From the NCBI RefSeq assembly GCF_041381155.1, contig NC_091142.1, forward strand, positions 28,595,963-28,659,962: a stretch of DNA of 64,000 nucleotides, given 5' to 3'. A model generated the notes under the pieces. It was not told the origin of the DNA. It did no database searches and saw nothing but the letters and a program-made list of their open reading frames with translations. Below, in pieces: positions 12,701-24,500 of the stretch (positions are counted from its first letter, which is position 1; each line of letters begins with the position of its first letter). The DNA comes from Argopecten irradians. Taxonomy: Eukaryota; Mollusca; Bivalvia; Pectinida; Pectinidae. A program made the translations under genes and the position numbers.

Positions 12701-14665
12701 ATCATCGTTATGAAATATTTGGACTTCCTCGATTGATTGTACACAAAACTTGCAGTTATGTACGTCTAAAGAAGAAAATTCTCCTCTCATCTAAATTGTA
12801 AACATGAACCAGAGCCATAGTTAATTTTTCTGTTTAATTGGTTATAAGATTTTGGTAGGTATGGCTAATTTGACATCCAATGATAATGGAACCTTTTTAA
12901 AGATCCTATTTATTTTCAGCAAATATGTTGCTATGATGTACTTTGACTGGCCGAAATACCTGCCAGTATACATGTACAAGTATGTAAAGCATTTTGATTA
13001 GGATATATTAGTGGTAACATCAATGCTAATCTCTAACTTACATAATAAATTAATGTACATGTAGATCTATGAATGTAATCTACATGTGACTCAGCCACAT
13101 GTCTTTCATCTATTGTTATAATAGCTACTGACGATGCACGACAACAGACAAATGGATATTAGAATAGGTCACTTGAGAATTTGTCTCACGTGACCTAAAA
13201 TTTCCATCGTTGCAATGTTTGGTATTCAAACCCATTCCTCCTCATGTTCCAATGAAAGAGATATACAATCTTAATTTTCATTTGAACTATGCCACATATT
13301 CGTTGTTGTTGAGCCCACTGAGCACTTTTTGCACATGGTCAATTTTGCACGGGATCTGCATGCTCCAAGAGGAAAATGTGACCAGACCTCATCTGTTTGT
13401 TTACATTTGTCCAATATACACTGAACGTGTGGTCAGATTTGGATATATATATAGTCAAATCAAGCTACATTGTATTAATATACAGATTTTTTTTTTTTTA
13501 AATCATCATTTTAAGGTGCTACCGTTGAAATTATGCAATATATGTATTTTACGCACAAAGTAAAAAAAATATGGACGATCGGTTTGAATAATTGTAGGCA
13601 GAGGTTGACAGGCGACGATTTTTTTTATCATATCTCGATCTAGGCACTATTCATTTTCATGTCTGATTACAAAATAAACAAAAACATTCTAGCCTACATA
13701 ATGTTTAATCCCTATTGAGATTCCTCCTCTAGACTCTTTTATATTCGGACGTCTGATAGATGTCTCTCGTCGGAATCCCTACTCGAGCCTTCTAAACTTT
13801 ATTCTGGAAAATCAAGTCAGGTTGACCTACCTCTTGTAAGGGTCTATTACAGAAATAATCCAACTGCAGTGGTTCCCATACTGGCACACATCGATAGTGG
13901 AGATATTTTTCTCTCAAAACGCACATTTAATATGAAGTGACATGTATTGAAAACAAAGAACCATCTCATTTTGCAAACGATGTCTTGTTCTATCGCTACT
14001 TTGAGCAACCATTTTGAAAGTCCCTCGCTGTCACATGACCACTATAGTGCGTTCCAGATAACGCCTATTACACTGAATGGAGTAAGGTTATACAGGTAAT
14101 GAATTTTATTGAAACAGACTATAGCGGTCACATGACAGAGAGGGACTTTCAAAATGGCTGCTCAAAGTAGCGATGGAACATAACATTGTTTACAATATGG
14201 GATGGTTCTTTGTTTTTAATATGTGTCACTAAATAATATATGTGCGTATGGAGAGAAAAATATCTCCACTAGCGATGTGTGCTAGTATGGGAACCACTGC
14301 AGTTGGATTATTTCTGTAATAGACCTTTACAAGAGGTAGGTCAACCTGACTTGATTTTCCAGAATAAAGTTTAGAAGGCTCGAGTAGGGATTCCGACGAG
14401 AGACATCTATCAGACGTCCGAATATAAAAGAGTCTAGAGGAGGAATCTCAATAGGGATTAACATAATGTTACTTTACAACGGGTCGTCATCGTTTTGAGA
14501 TAAACTAAATAAACAAAATAACTGTTTGCTACAAGGAAGGAAAATAAACTGTTTACTGACCTTCCATATATCTTTAAATTTACTACTTTGTTTTTCTTTG
14601 TTTTCCTCTTTGATGAGGTCTTTAGAGGTCGGTGGATCTTGTGTGTCCTTCATGGGCGCAGCCAT
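9733..14665 (-). CDS. PANTS / C22orf39 homologue (UPF0545 family)
   Basis: Four minus-strand exons join in phase: 14561-14665, 12608-12653, 11551-11672 and 9733-10053, giving 197 residues from MAAPMKDT to CVIS. The family signature is a twin CX9C pattern: C39-C49 (CEQYNQAYRIC) and C69-C79 (CDPLKKDVEMC), separated by WRTKYYHRYWDGD. A basic helix and an SPP.GW motif (SPPIGW, about residue 122) follow. Human C22orf39, as remembered, has the same cysteine spacing and an SPPPDW motif but ends soon after it. Here a further tail of about 70 residues continues to the stop, rich in charged residues and tyrosine. The vertebrate protein PANTS is reported to act at synapses; transfer of that role to a mollusc is inference. 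The start is the first ATG of exon 1. Introns hold a foldback element (13706-14460), a MITE (12049-12449) and a minisatellite (10598-11480). It is head to head with OGFOD2. Confidence 0.88.
10598..11480. repeat. Minisatellite of about 38-bp units in PANTS intron 3
   Basis: Degenerate tandem units read roughly TGCTAATCCTGAATTTTGTA then a TGTTACATACACATA-type half, repeated some twenty times. Units are most regular at the 3' end (11290-11480) and more diverged towards 10600. Long minus-strand frames repeating a TKFRISVCACYN-type peptide are translation of this array, not a gene. Confidence 0.8.
12049..12449. mobile_element. 401-bp MITE with TTAA target in PANTS intron 1
   Basis: Termini AGGCCCACTACCTTTC and GAAAGGTAGTGGGCCT are perfect inverted repeats flanked on both sides by TTAA. 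A TTAA target is typical of piggyBac-type and some other elements; the family is inferred. The interior is non-coding. A lone end of the same family is seen at 56612-56633. Confidence 0.75.
13706..14460. mobile_element. Foldback element with 10-bp target duplication in PANTS intron 1
   Basis: Two arms of about 340 bp are inverted copies of each other with scattered mismatches, leaving a spacer of roughly 70 bp. The ends are TAATCCCTATTGAG and CTCAATAGGGATTA. The direct flanks ACATAATGTT at 13696-13705 and 14461-14470 form a 10-bp target duplication, which suggests a Mutator-like (MULE) non-autonomous element. No transposase is encoded. Confidence 0.8.
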
Positions 14666-15566
14666 TTTGTTGCACGCGTCTATACATCAGGGTTTATAAA
14701 GGTTTTGTCTACGCGCTTTATGGACGAATGCAGTTACAAGCTCTTTACTGATACAGACTCAGTTTACTTTCACTTTCATTTTGATCATACATGTTGCTGT
14801 GTATGAATGAGGCTGTATGAATGGGATCAATCAACGGTATGAATGAAGTGTTAATATCTGAAACATTACATTTATGTAAGTACACATATAAATATTTCAC
14901 TAATATTTGGTTTTTACATGTGCTGAGTGTAAAAGATAGGAATAAATCAACAATATTTAAGTCGATGTCAAAAGAATTCTCTAGTGTTTTTATGGTACAA
15001 TCTAGAAAAGCTGTGTGTAAACACAAAGCTCTTATATGTTCTGGGAATATTTTTATGTGTTAATTACACTGCAACTTGTTGTATATGTATGCTATTTTTT
15101 CCCATTTACCATTTAATTAAAGATAGAAATTTTTAGTGATGTTTTCCTTTTATATCGAATATATGCAATGATCATTGACTTAAAGATCCAAGCATTTGAT
15201 CATAACCATATCACAACAACATGTACAAAATGTTACTGCACACTTTAGCTAGGACCTGCAGGTCGGTGATCCTGACCCAGGACCTGGTTTGTACCTGCAT
15301 ATAGTGCGCACCCCAACTTTTCACTTGAAAATTTATGAAAAAAAGTGTGCACTATACGCACAAAAATACAGTATGTGTAACAGGGCGAAAGTTACATATG
15401 ATACAGATAAAGTTTTAATATGATTTGGAAGTATCGTAAGGTTTACCCTCCACATGTCTATATATTTATCCTATAAAACCATTCATTAATTAAAAGTGAT
15501 TTCATTTATTCTTACAGGAGGGAACCATTTTGTTCAAACAACGAAAACTGCCATATATTGATTTAG
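14666..15566. promoter_or_regulatory. Divergent intergenic region between PANTS and OGFOD2
   Basis: The two start codons point away from each other, 901 bp apart. The gap must hold both promoters and 5' untranslated sequence. No TATA box or clear factor site could be assigned with confidence. No CpG-rich tract or large repeat is visible. Confidence 0.5.
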
Positions 15567-18500
15567 ATGCAAGCAAAGATGACTGACGCAAAGTTTTTTG
15601 TTTGCAAGTGTTTTTATACACACAACTATTTCCTAAAGGAGTATAAGATGCATGTTGTTTTTGAGAACGAAGGCCAGTTTTTAAAAGATTATAAAAATGT
15701 AAGTTGTTTTTTCACAAAGATATCAATATTATTGCAAATCATTCTGTAATGTAATAAGTTAAATCATTAATTTCTTTGATATCTGAGATAATGCTTCATT
15801 GTGTTTTGTATTGATGTCATCACAGGGACTCGTGTAAATGAATTACAGCCTACTTATACAAACACTTATTTTGGTATTTTTACCACAGGGGTCTCACACA
15901 ATATGTGATGTGTAATTAGTTTATAGAGAGAAAGGACAGAAGAAAAAATCTGAAAAGAACTGGCATCAGAGTTTTTCTTTTTTTCTTTTGTCTGCTGTAT
16001 TGAAACAAGCAAGAACATTAATACAATTTTTTTTTCAGATATTGAAAAGGCAAGGATGCAATACTGGATTGAAGCTCAACCATGTCATGAATCAGGTAAT
16101 TATTTGCATATCCATTACAGAAATATAAATAATGTTTTAGCATTACAAACAGACATTGTCATTTTATCAGAGACTGGAGTAGGTTAGTGGTTGGAGTTTT
16201 CTTCTCAGATGTTATTTTTGTTTAATTTTGAGGACCTTAAGTAATTCTAAGCTTTTGGCATTTTATCCTTTTATTTTTTCAGTGTTATAATATATAATGT
16301 ATTTTATATGTGATGCGGTTTATATCTTCAATACAGGTATAGTCATCTACGACCAGTTTTTATAAATTTATTACAATTCCTTTGAATTTGTATATGGTCC
16401 AGCATGCACAAAGACATATGGGATTTGGATGTGCAATATTAATCAGTAAGCCTTAATATTAGACATTGGTGATTTTTTTTTTTTTACATCCCTGATACTT
16501 ACAACTACCTTTTGTAATCTTATCCCTGGCGTTGATTTGCTTTTACTAATTAATTATTTTTATTTGCCTCCCTTATATAAACTAATTGCACATACATGTG
16601 TGTTGGGAGATGGCAGTGTATTTCTCTCATGTCTCCCAAACACACTTGTCCCTATGTAAAAATCATTAGAAGGAGTAGAGACGCAAGTTATGTGTTTCTG
16701 TTATCCCTTCCGTATATCTATTCATTATTTAGTCTGTACATTGAATTCTTGTCTTTGTCTCATGTCATCTCTTGAAGCCTTACGTCCAGCATGTTGTCCC
16801 CTCTCTTCTTTGTGTTCTATCATATCATTATGTACCTACAGCTAAATTATCATTATAGCTCCTTTTGGAACGCGAGAGAAGAAGAAATCTAGGTAGTGAC
16901 TATCTGAGGAGGAAGCAAATGATTCAGAACCAGTATCATCATCTGCACCCGGAAATTTACACATTAAAGGTACAGTCAAACCTGTCTATAGAGACCACCC
17001 GAGGGACTTAGGAAAAATGGTCTTTACAACCGATAGTACTCATATAAATGTAATGCCGAAAGGGACAAAGAGTTTACTTTGTGATCTATTATTCACCACT
17101 AGTTTAGCCCATATTATTATTAGTATTTTTTTTGTTTTATGGTTATGGTTTCTTTACTATGTGGTTGGAATTCAAAATCATACCATTTTTGCTAGTCTAG
17201 CTTCTGTTATATACACTTATAGACTTTAATACATTTATGTAGTTGAAGTCAGCGTTCACTGTGTAAATAAAGGATGTGTACCGGGGTATGTTATATCAGA
17301 TCAATCACATACATGGTGTACCCAAATCATGAGAGAAAGACTAACTTACATATTATAATAACATTGTTTGCAAACACATTGTAATTTTCATGCGTTAAAT
17401 ATTATACAAATATTTCATGGGTAACTGTGCTCTAGTTCATAATATTTAACCAGAGATGGTGTTAATCAACAAGTGTTATATTGCACGTGGGCAAAGGCCA
17501 CAGTATAATAGCTGAAAATATCATATTTCTTCATATAGTAATTAGTGAAAGCAAATTATGAAATAACCAACATTATTTCAGGAAAGCTACTTTGCTCCAG
17601 AGTTTCTTGAGTTGATTGACCTGTGTTCACAATCTGATGTCACAGCAGACAAGGTGCTAAATGTCGTCAGTCCTACAGGAGGTAAGTTTTCTTTTAGGTT
17701 ACCGGGTACCATGGTTACCAGATAGAATAAGGAAGAAGGGGTGTTAGGTTACCTTGGCTACAAGCCCAAATAAGGTAAAAATTTATTAGTCTTCTGCGAT
17801 ACAATACCTAATAGTACAAAAGGAGTCTTATTTAAACATTGATACCACACCTTTGCTTTAAGCATGAATACATACCATACCTAATAAGGTAGAAGGAGTC
17901 ATATGTTACCATGGATACCTTATCTAAAGGTTACCATGAATACCATAAATAATAAGGTAGAAGGAGTCATATGTTACCATGTATACCTTATCTAAAGGTT
18001 ACCATGAATACTATAGCTAATAAGGTAGTAGGAGTCTTAGGTTACCATGGATACCTTATCTAAAGGTTACCCCTGATAAGGTAGAAGGAGTCTTAGGTTA
18101 CCATGGATACCTTATCTAAAGATTACAATGAATACCATACCTGATAAGGTAGAAGTTGAACGAATATAAGTACCCGGCCTACTATACCTTTCGGCCGGGT
18201 ATGAATTGGTCCCTATGTGTCGTAGTGGAGCACTGCCTCCGAAAATCACTCGGGCATCTTTTTCTTTACTTTTTTGTAGGTTTCCAAATATTTTATGCGT
18301 ATACATGCATTTACATATGATTTTTGTCCAAAACAAACATAACTACCATTCTTAATATCTACCGTACCGCTCACAAGACGTCAAATTCACAATTTGTGGA
18401 CTTGCCGTATAAATTTCCTTCAGAAAGACCTTTATATGTATAGTGTAAAAAAAATAATGCTTCGATGAGAATAAGATATTTTATGTGGTTCAGTTTTATT

Positions 18501-21500
18501 CCCTAGAAGGTAAGCGATATCAAACAAGTACGTTAAAAATGCAAACAAACGTTTTATAATGGTTTGTATAATCATTACTTTGCTCCATTAGCAGTAATAG
18601 GCACCAATTGTAGCTCTAAAGATGACACCATTTTCTGTCAAAAAGTCTTTTGAGCTACAATATTGCAGCTAAGGTAGAAGGAGTCTTAGGTTACCATGGA
18701 TACCTTATCTAAAGGTTACCATGGATACCATACCTGATAAGGTAGAAGGAGTCTTAGGTTACCATGGATACCTTATCTAAAGGTTACAATGAATACCATA
18801 CCTGATAAGGTAGAAGGAGTCTTAGGTTATAATGGATACCTTATCTAAAGGTTACCATGAATACCATACCTGATAAGGTAGAAGGAGTCTTAGGTTACCA
18901 TGGATACCTTATCTAAAGGTTACAATGAATACCATACCTGATAAGGTAGAAGGAGTCTTAGGTTACAATGGATACCTTATCTAAAGGTTACAATGAATAC
19001 CATACCTGATAAGGTAGAAGGAGTCTTAGGTTACAATGGATACCTTATCTAAAGGTTACAATGAATACCATACCTGATAAGGTAGAAGGAGTCTTAGGTT
19101 ACAATGGATGCCTTATCTAAAGGTTACCATGAATACCATTCCTGATAAGGTAGAAGGAGTCTTAGGTTACCATGGATACCTTATCTAAAGGTTACCATGG
19201 ATACCTGATAAGGTAGAAGGAGTCTTAGGTTACCATGGATACCTTATCTAAAGGTTACCATGAATACCATACTTGATAAGGTAGGTTACATGGAACTTAG
19301 TCTTAGGTTACCATGGATACCTGTAGAAGGATCTTAGTTACAATATCTAAAGGTTACAATGAATACCATACCTGATAAGGTAGAAGGAGTCTTAGGTTAC
19401 AATGGATACCTTATCTAAAGGTTACAATGAATACCATACCTGATAAGGTAGTAGGAGTCTTAGGTTACCATGGATACCTTATCTAAAGGTTACCATGAAT
19501 ACCATAAATAATAAGGTAGAAGGAGTCATATGTTACCATGTATACCTTATCAAAAGGTTACCATGAATACTATAGCTAATAAGGTAGTAGGAGTCTTAGG
19601 TTACCATGGATACCTTATCTAAAGGTTACCCCTGATAAGGTAGAAGGAGTCTTAGGTTACCATGGATACCTTATCTAAAGATTACAATGAATACCATACC
19701 TGATAAGGTAGAAGTTGAACGAATATAAGTACCCGGCCTACTATACCTTTCGGCCGGGTATGAATTGGTCCCTATGTGTCGTAGTGGAGCACTGCCTCCG
19801 AAAATCACTCGGGCATCGTTTTCTTTACTTTTTTGTAGGTTTCCAAATATTTTATGCGTATACATGCATTTACATATGATTTTTGTCCAAAACAAACATA
19901 ACTACCATTCTTAATATCTACCGTACCGCTCACAAGACGTCAAATTCACAATTTGTGGACTTGCCGTATAAATTTCCTTCAGAAAGACCTTTATATGTAT
20001 AGTGTAAGGTAAAAAAAATAATGCTTCGATGAGAATAAGATATTTTATGTGGTTCAGTTTTATTCCCTAGAAGGTAAGCGATATCAAACAAGTACGTTAA
20101 AAATGCAAACAAACGTTTTATAATGGTTTGCATAATCATTACTTTGCTCCATTAGCAGTAATAGGCACCAATTGTAGCTCTAAAGATGACACCATTTTCT
20201 GTCAAAAAGTCTTTTGAGCTACAATATTGCAGCTAAGGTAGAAGGAGTCTTAGGTTACCATGGATACCTTATCTAAAGGTTACCATGAATACCATACCTG
20301 ATAAGGTAGAAGGAGTCTTAGGTTACCATGGATACCTTATCTAAAGGTTACAATGAATACCATACCTGATAAGGTAAAAGGAGTCTTAGGTTACAATGGA
20401 TACCTGATCTAAAGGTTACCATGAATACCATTCCTGATAAGGTAGAAGGAGTCTTAGGTTACCATGGATACCTTATCTAAAGGTTACAATGAATACCATA
20501 CCTGATAAGGTAGAAGGAGTCTTAGGTTACAATGGATACCTTATCTAAAGGTTACAATGAATACCATACCTGATAAGGTAGAAGGAGTCTTAGGTTACAA
20601 TGGATACCTTATCTAAAGGTTACAATGAATACCATACCTGATAAGGTAGAAGGAGTCTTAGGTTACAATTGATGCCTTATCTAAAGGTTACCATGAATAC
20701 CATTCCTGATAAGGTAGAAGGAGTCTTAGGTTACAATGGATGCCTTATCTAAAGGTTACCATGAATACCATTCCTGATAAGGTAGAAGGAGTCTTAGGTT
20801 ACCATGGATACCTTATCTAAAGGTTACCATGGATACCTGATAAGGTAGAAGGAGTCTTAGGTTACAATGGATGCCTTATCTAAAGGTTACCATGAATACC
20901 ATTCCTGATAAGGTAGAATGAGTCTTAGATTACCATGGATACCTTATCTAAAGGTTACCATGAATACCATACTTGATAAGGTAGAAGGAGTCTTAGGTTA
21001 CCATGGATACCTTATCTAAAGGCTACCATGGATACCTGATAAGGTAGAAGGAGTCTTAGGTTACAATGGATACCTTATCTAAAGGTTACAATGAATACCA
21101 TACCTGATAAGGTAGAAGGAGTCTTAGGTTACAATGGATACCTTATCTAAAGGTTACCATGAATACCATAAATAATAAGGTAGAAGGAGTCATATGTTAC
21201 CATGTATACCTTATCAAAAGGTTACCATGAATACTATAGCTAATAAGGTAGTAGGCGTCTTAGGTTACCATGGATACCTTATCTAAAGGTTACCCCTGAT
21301 AAGGTAGAAGGAGTCTTAGGTTACCATGGATACCTTATCTAAAGATTACAATGAATACCATACCTGATAAGGTAGAAGTTGAACGAATATAAGTACCCGG
21401 CCTACTATACCTTTCGGCCGGGTATGAATTGGTCCCTATGTGTCGTAGTGGAGCACTGCCTCCGAAAATCACTCGGGCATCTTTTTCTTTACTTTTTTGT

Positions 21501-24500
21501 AGGTTTCCAAATATTTTTATGCGTATACATGCATTTACATATGATTTTTGTCCAAAACAAACATAACTACCATTCTTAATATCTACCGTACCGCTCACAA
21601 GACGTCAAATTCACAATTTGTGGACTTGCCGTATAAATTTCCTTCAGAAAGACCTTTATATGTATAGTGTAAAAAAAATAATGCTTCGATGAGAATAAGA
21701 TATTTTATGTGGTTCAGTTTTATTCCCTAGAAGGTAAGCGATATCAAACAAGTACGTTAAAAATGCAAACAAACGTTTTATAATGGTTTGTATAATCATT
21801 ACTTTGCTCCATTAGCAGTAATAGGCACCAATTGTAGCTCTAAAGATGACACCATTTTCTGTCAAAAAGTCTTTTGAGCTACAATATTGCAGCTAAGGTA
21901 GAAGGAGTCTTAGGTTACCATGGATACCTTATCTAAAGGTTACCATGGATACCATACCTGATAAGGTAGAAGGAGTCTTAGGTTACCATGGATACCTTAT
22001 CTAAAGGTTACAATGAATACCATACCTGATAAGGTAAAAGGAGTCTTAGGTTACAATGGATACCTGATCTAAAGGTTACCATGAATACCATTCCTGATAA
22101 GGTAGAAGGAGTCTTAGGTTACCATGGATACCTTATCTAAAGGTTACAATGAATACCATACCTGATAAGGTAGAAGGAGTCTTAGGTTACAATGGATACC
22201 TTATCTAAAGGTTACAATGAATACCATACCTGATAAGGTAGAAGGAGTCTTAGGTTACAATGGATACCTTATCTAAAGGTTACAATGAATACCATACCTG
22301 ATAAGGTAGAAGGAGTCTTAGGTTACAATGGATGCCTTATCTAAAGGTTACCATGAATACCATTCCTGATAAGGTAGAAGGAGTCTTAGGTTACAATGGA
22401 TGCCTTATCTAAAGGTTACCATGAATACCATTCCTGATAAGGTAGAAGGAGTCTTAGGTTACCACGGATACCTTATCTAAAGGTTACCATGGATACCTGA
22501 TAAGGTAGAAGGAGTCTTAGGTTACAATGGATGCCTTATCTAAAGGTTACCATGAATACCATTCCTGATAAGGTAGAATGAGTCTTAGATTACCATGGAT
22601 ACCTTATCTAAAGGTTACCATGAATACCATACTTGATAAGGTAGAAGGAGTCTTAGGTTACCATGGATACCTTATCTAAAGGTTACCATGGATACCTGAT
22701 AAGGTAGAAGGAGTCTTAGGTTACAATGGATACCTTATCTAAAGGTTACAATGAATACCATACCTGATAAGGTAGAAGGAGTCTTAGGTTACAATGGATA
22801 CCTTATCTAAAGGTTACAATGAATACCATACCTGATAAGGTAGAAGGAGTCTTAGGTTACAATGGATACCTTATCTAAAGGTTACAATGAATACCATACC
22901 TGATAAGGTAGAAGGAGTCTTAGGTTACAATGGATGCCTTATCTAAAGGTTACCATGAATACCATTCCTGATAAGGTAGAAGGAGTCTTAGGTTACCATG
23001 GATACCTTATCTAAAGGTTACCATGGATACATGATAAGGTAGAAGGAGTCTTAGGTTACCATGGATGCCTTATCTAAAGGTTACCATGAATACCATTCCT
23101 GATAAGGTAGAATGAGTCTTAGATTACCATGGATACCTTATCTAAAGGTTACCATGAATACCATACTTGATAAGGTAGAAGGAGTCTTAGGTTACCATGG
23201 ATATCTATCTAAAGGTTACCATGAATACCATACCTGATAAGGCAGAAGGAGTCGTAGGTTACCATGGATACCTTATATAAACGTTTCCATGAATACCATA
23301 CCTGATAAGGTAGAAGAGTCTTAGGTTACACAAAAAAGTTTTAGGTTACCATTGATATCTTATCTAATAACACAAATAGGGTCATAACACCAAAGGAGTC
23401 CATGATGCAATGATGATGTCAAAAAAGTTTGAATTTGACTTTGTAATGTCTAAGATTACTACGTAAACCACATATAATAATAATATTGTGGGTAAGGTCA
23501 GATCTCTTACCATGCATGGATATCAAACCTAATAAGAAAAATTGCGTCATATTTTATGGTGGATATTACACATTTTAAGGTTGCAAACATCTGAGAGATG
23601 CGGATGAGAGATATAGGATGTCTCCTAGGTTATTGAATATCACTCACCGTTACCACATCTGATGAGAAAGAAGCTTCATTCCTTCATTCCTTCCTTTCAG
23701 ATTTCAATCGAACATCAATTGTGCGTTGTATAGTCTGTAGACATACAATGTACAGTTGTTACAAATTTGCCAAAATCGATGCATTTTTAACACGTTTTAA
23801 GATAAATGCTAAATAAAACAATATTGAACTATAAAAGTAAAGCTAAACGGTAAATTAAATTGTTTTGCTGGCTTACCTTTTCCAGCTGAACGAGTGTACT
23901 CATTTCCTGTTTTCACCGAAGAATTTTGTCGCCTTTTTATGGAAGAGCTTGAAAACTTTGAGAAAAGTGATTGTCCAAAGGGACGACCAAATACAATGAA
24001 TAAATACGGGGTAGGTATTCTAACTTTGTGTTATTTCTTTTGGATAAAGATTATCAGGTTTTTTAGCTCACCTGGTCCGAAGGACCAAGGTGAGCTTATG
24101 CCATACCGTGGCGTCCGGCGTCCGTCGTCCGTCGTCCGTCGTCCGTCGTCCGTCGTCCGTCGTCCGTCCGTCCGTCCGTCCGTCAACAATCGACTTCTTC
24201 TCCATAACCGCTGGTCGGATTTCAACAAAATTTGACTGGTAGCATCCTTATGGGCTACTAACTGAAAATTGTACAAATGATGGGGCTGACCCCCCAGGGG
24301 CCTGAGGGGCGGGGCCAAAAGGGGTCAATTTGGCTATTTCCATATAAACGACTTCTTCTCTCTGAAACCAAGCATGGGATAGCACCCATAATGCAATGGT
24401 AGCATTCTTATAGGGTGGGGATTCAAAATTGTACAAATGATGGGGCTGACCCCCAGGGGCCTGAGGGGCGGGGCCAAAAGGGGTCAATTTGGCTATTTCC

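Larger units (their letters stand above)
17700..23330. repeat. Tandem array of 68-bp units with higher-order structure (OGFOD2 intron 4)
   Basis: The basic unit is about 68 bp, made of two similar halves: GGTTACCATGGATACCTTAT followed by CTAAAGGTTACCATGAATAC, and a spacer GATAAGGTAGAAGGAGTCTT. Dozens of units follow each other with few changes. Within them a unique 514-519 bp segment recurs three times (18156, 19715 and 21379), giving higher-order periods of 1559 and 1664 bp. Blocks between the segments also match in order of variants. Edges near 17700 and 23200-23330 are more diverged. It is not a CRISPR: the repeats are contiguous and without spacers. Confidence 0.92.

Noticed and set aside
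18112-18336. Open frame recurring three times inside the embedded 514-bp segment
   Set aside because: The frame repeats only because the segment was copied; it starts in array sequence and resembles no protein family.
17700-23330. Possible CRISPR-like or regulatory array
   Set aside because: Units are contiguous, with no unique spacers and no cas genes, in a eukaryotic intron; it is satellite-type repeat.
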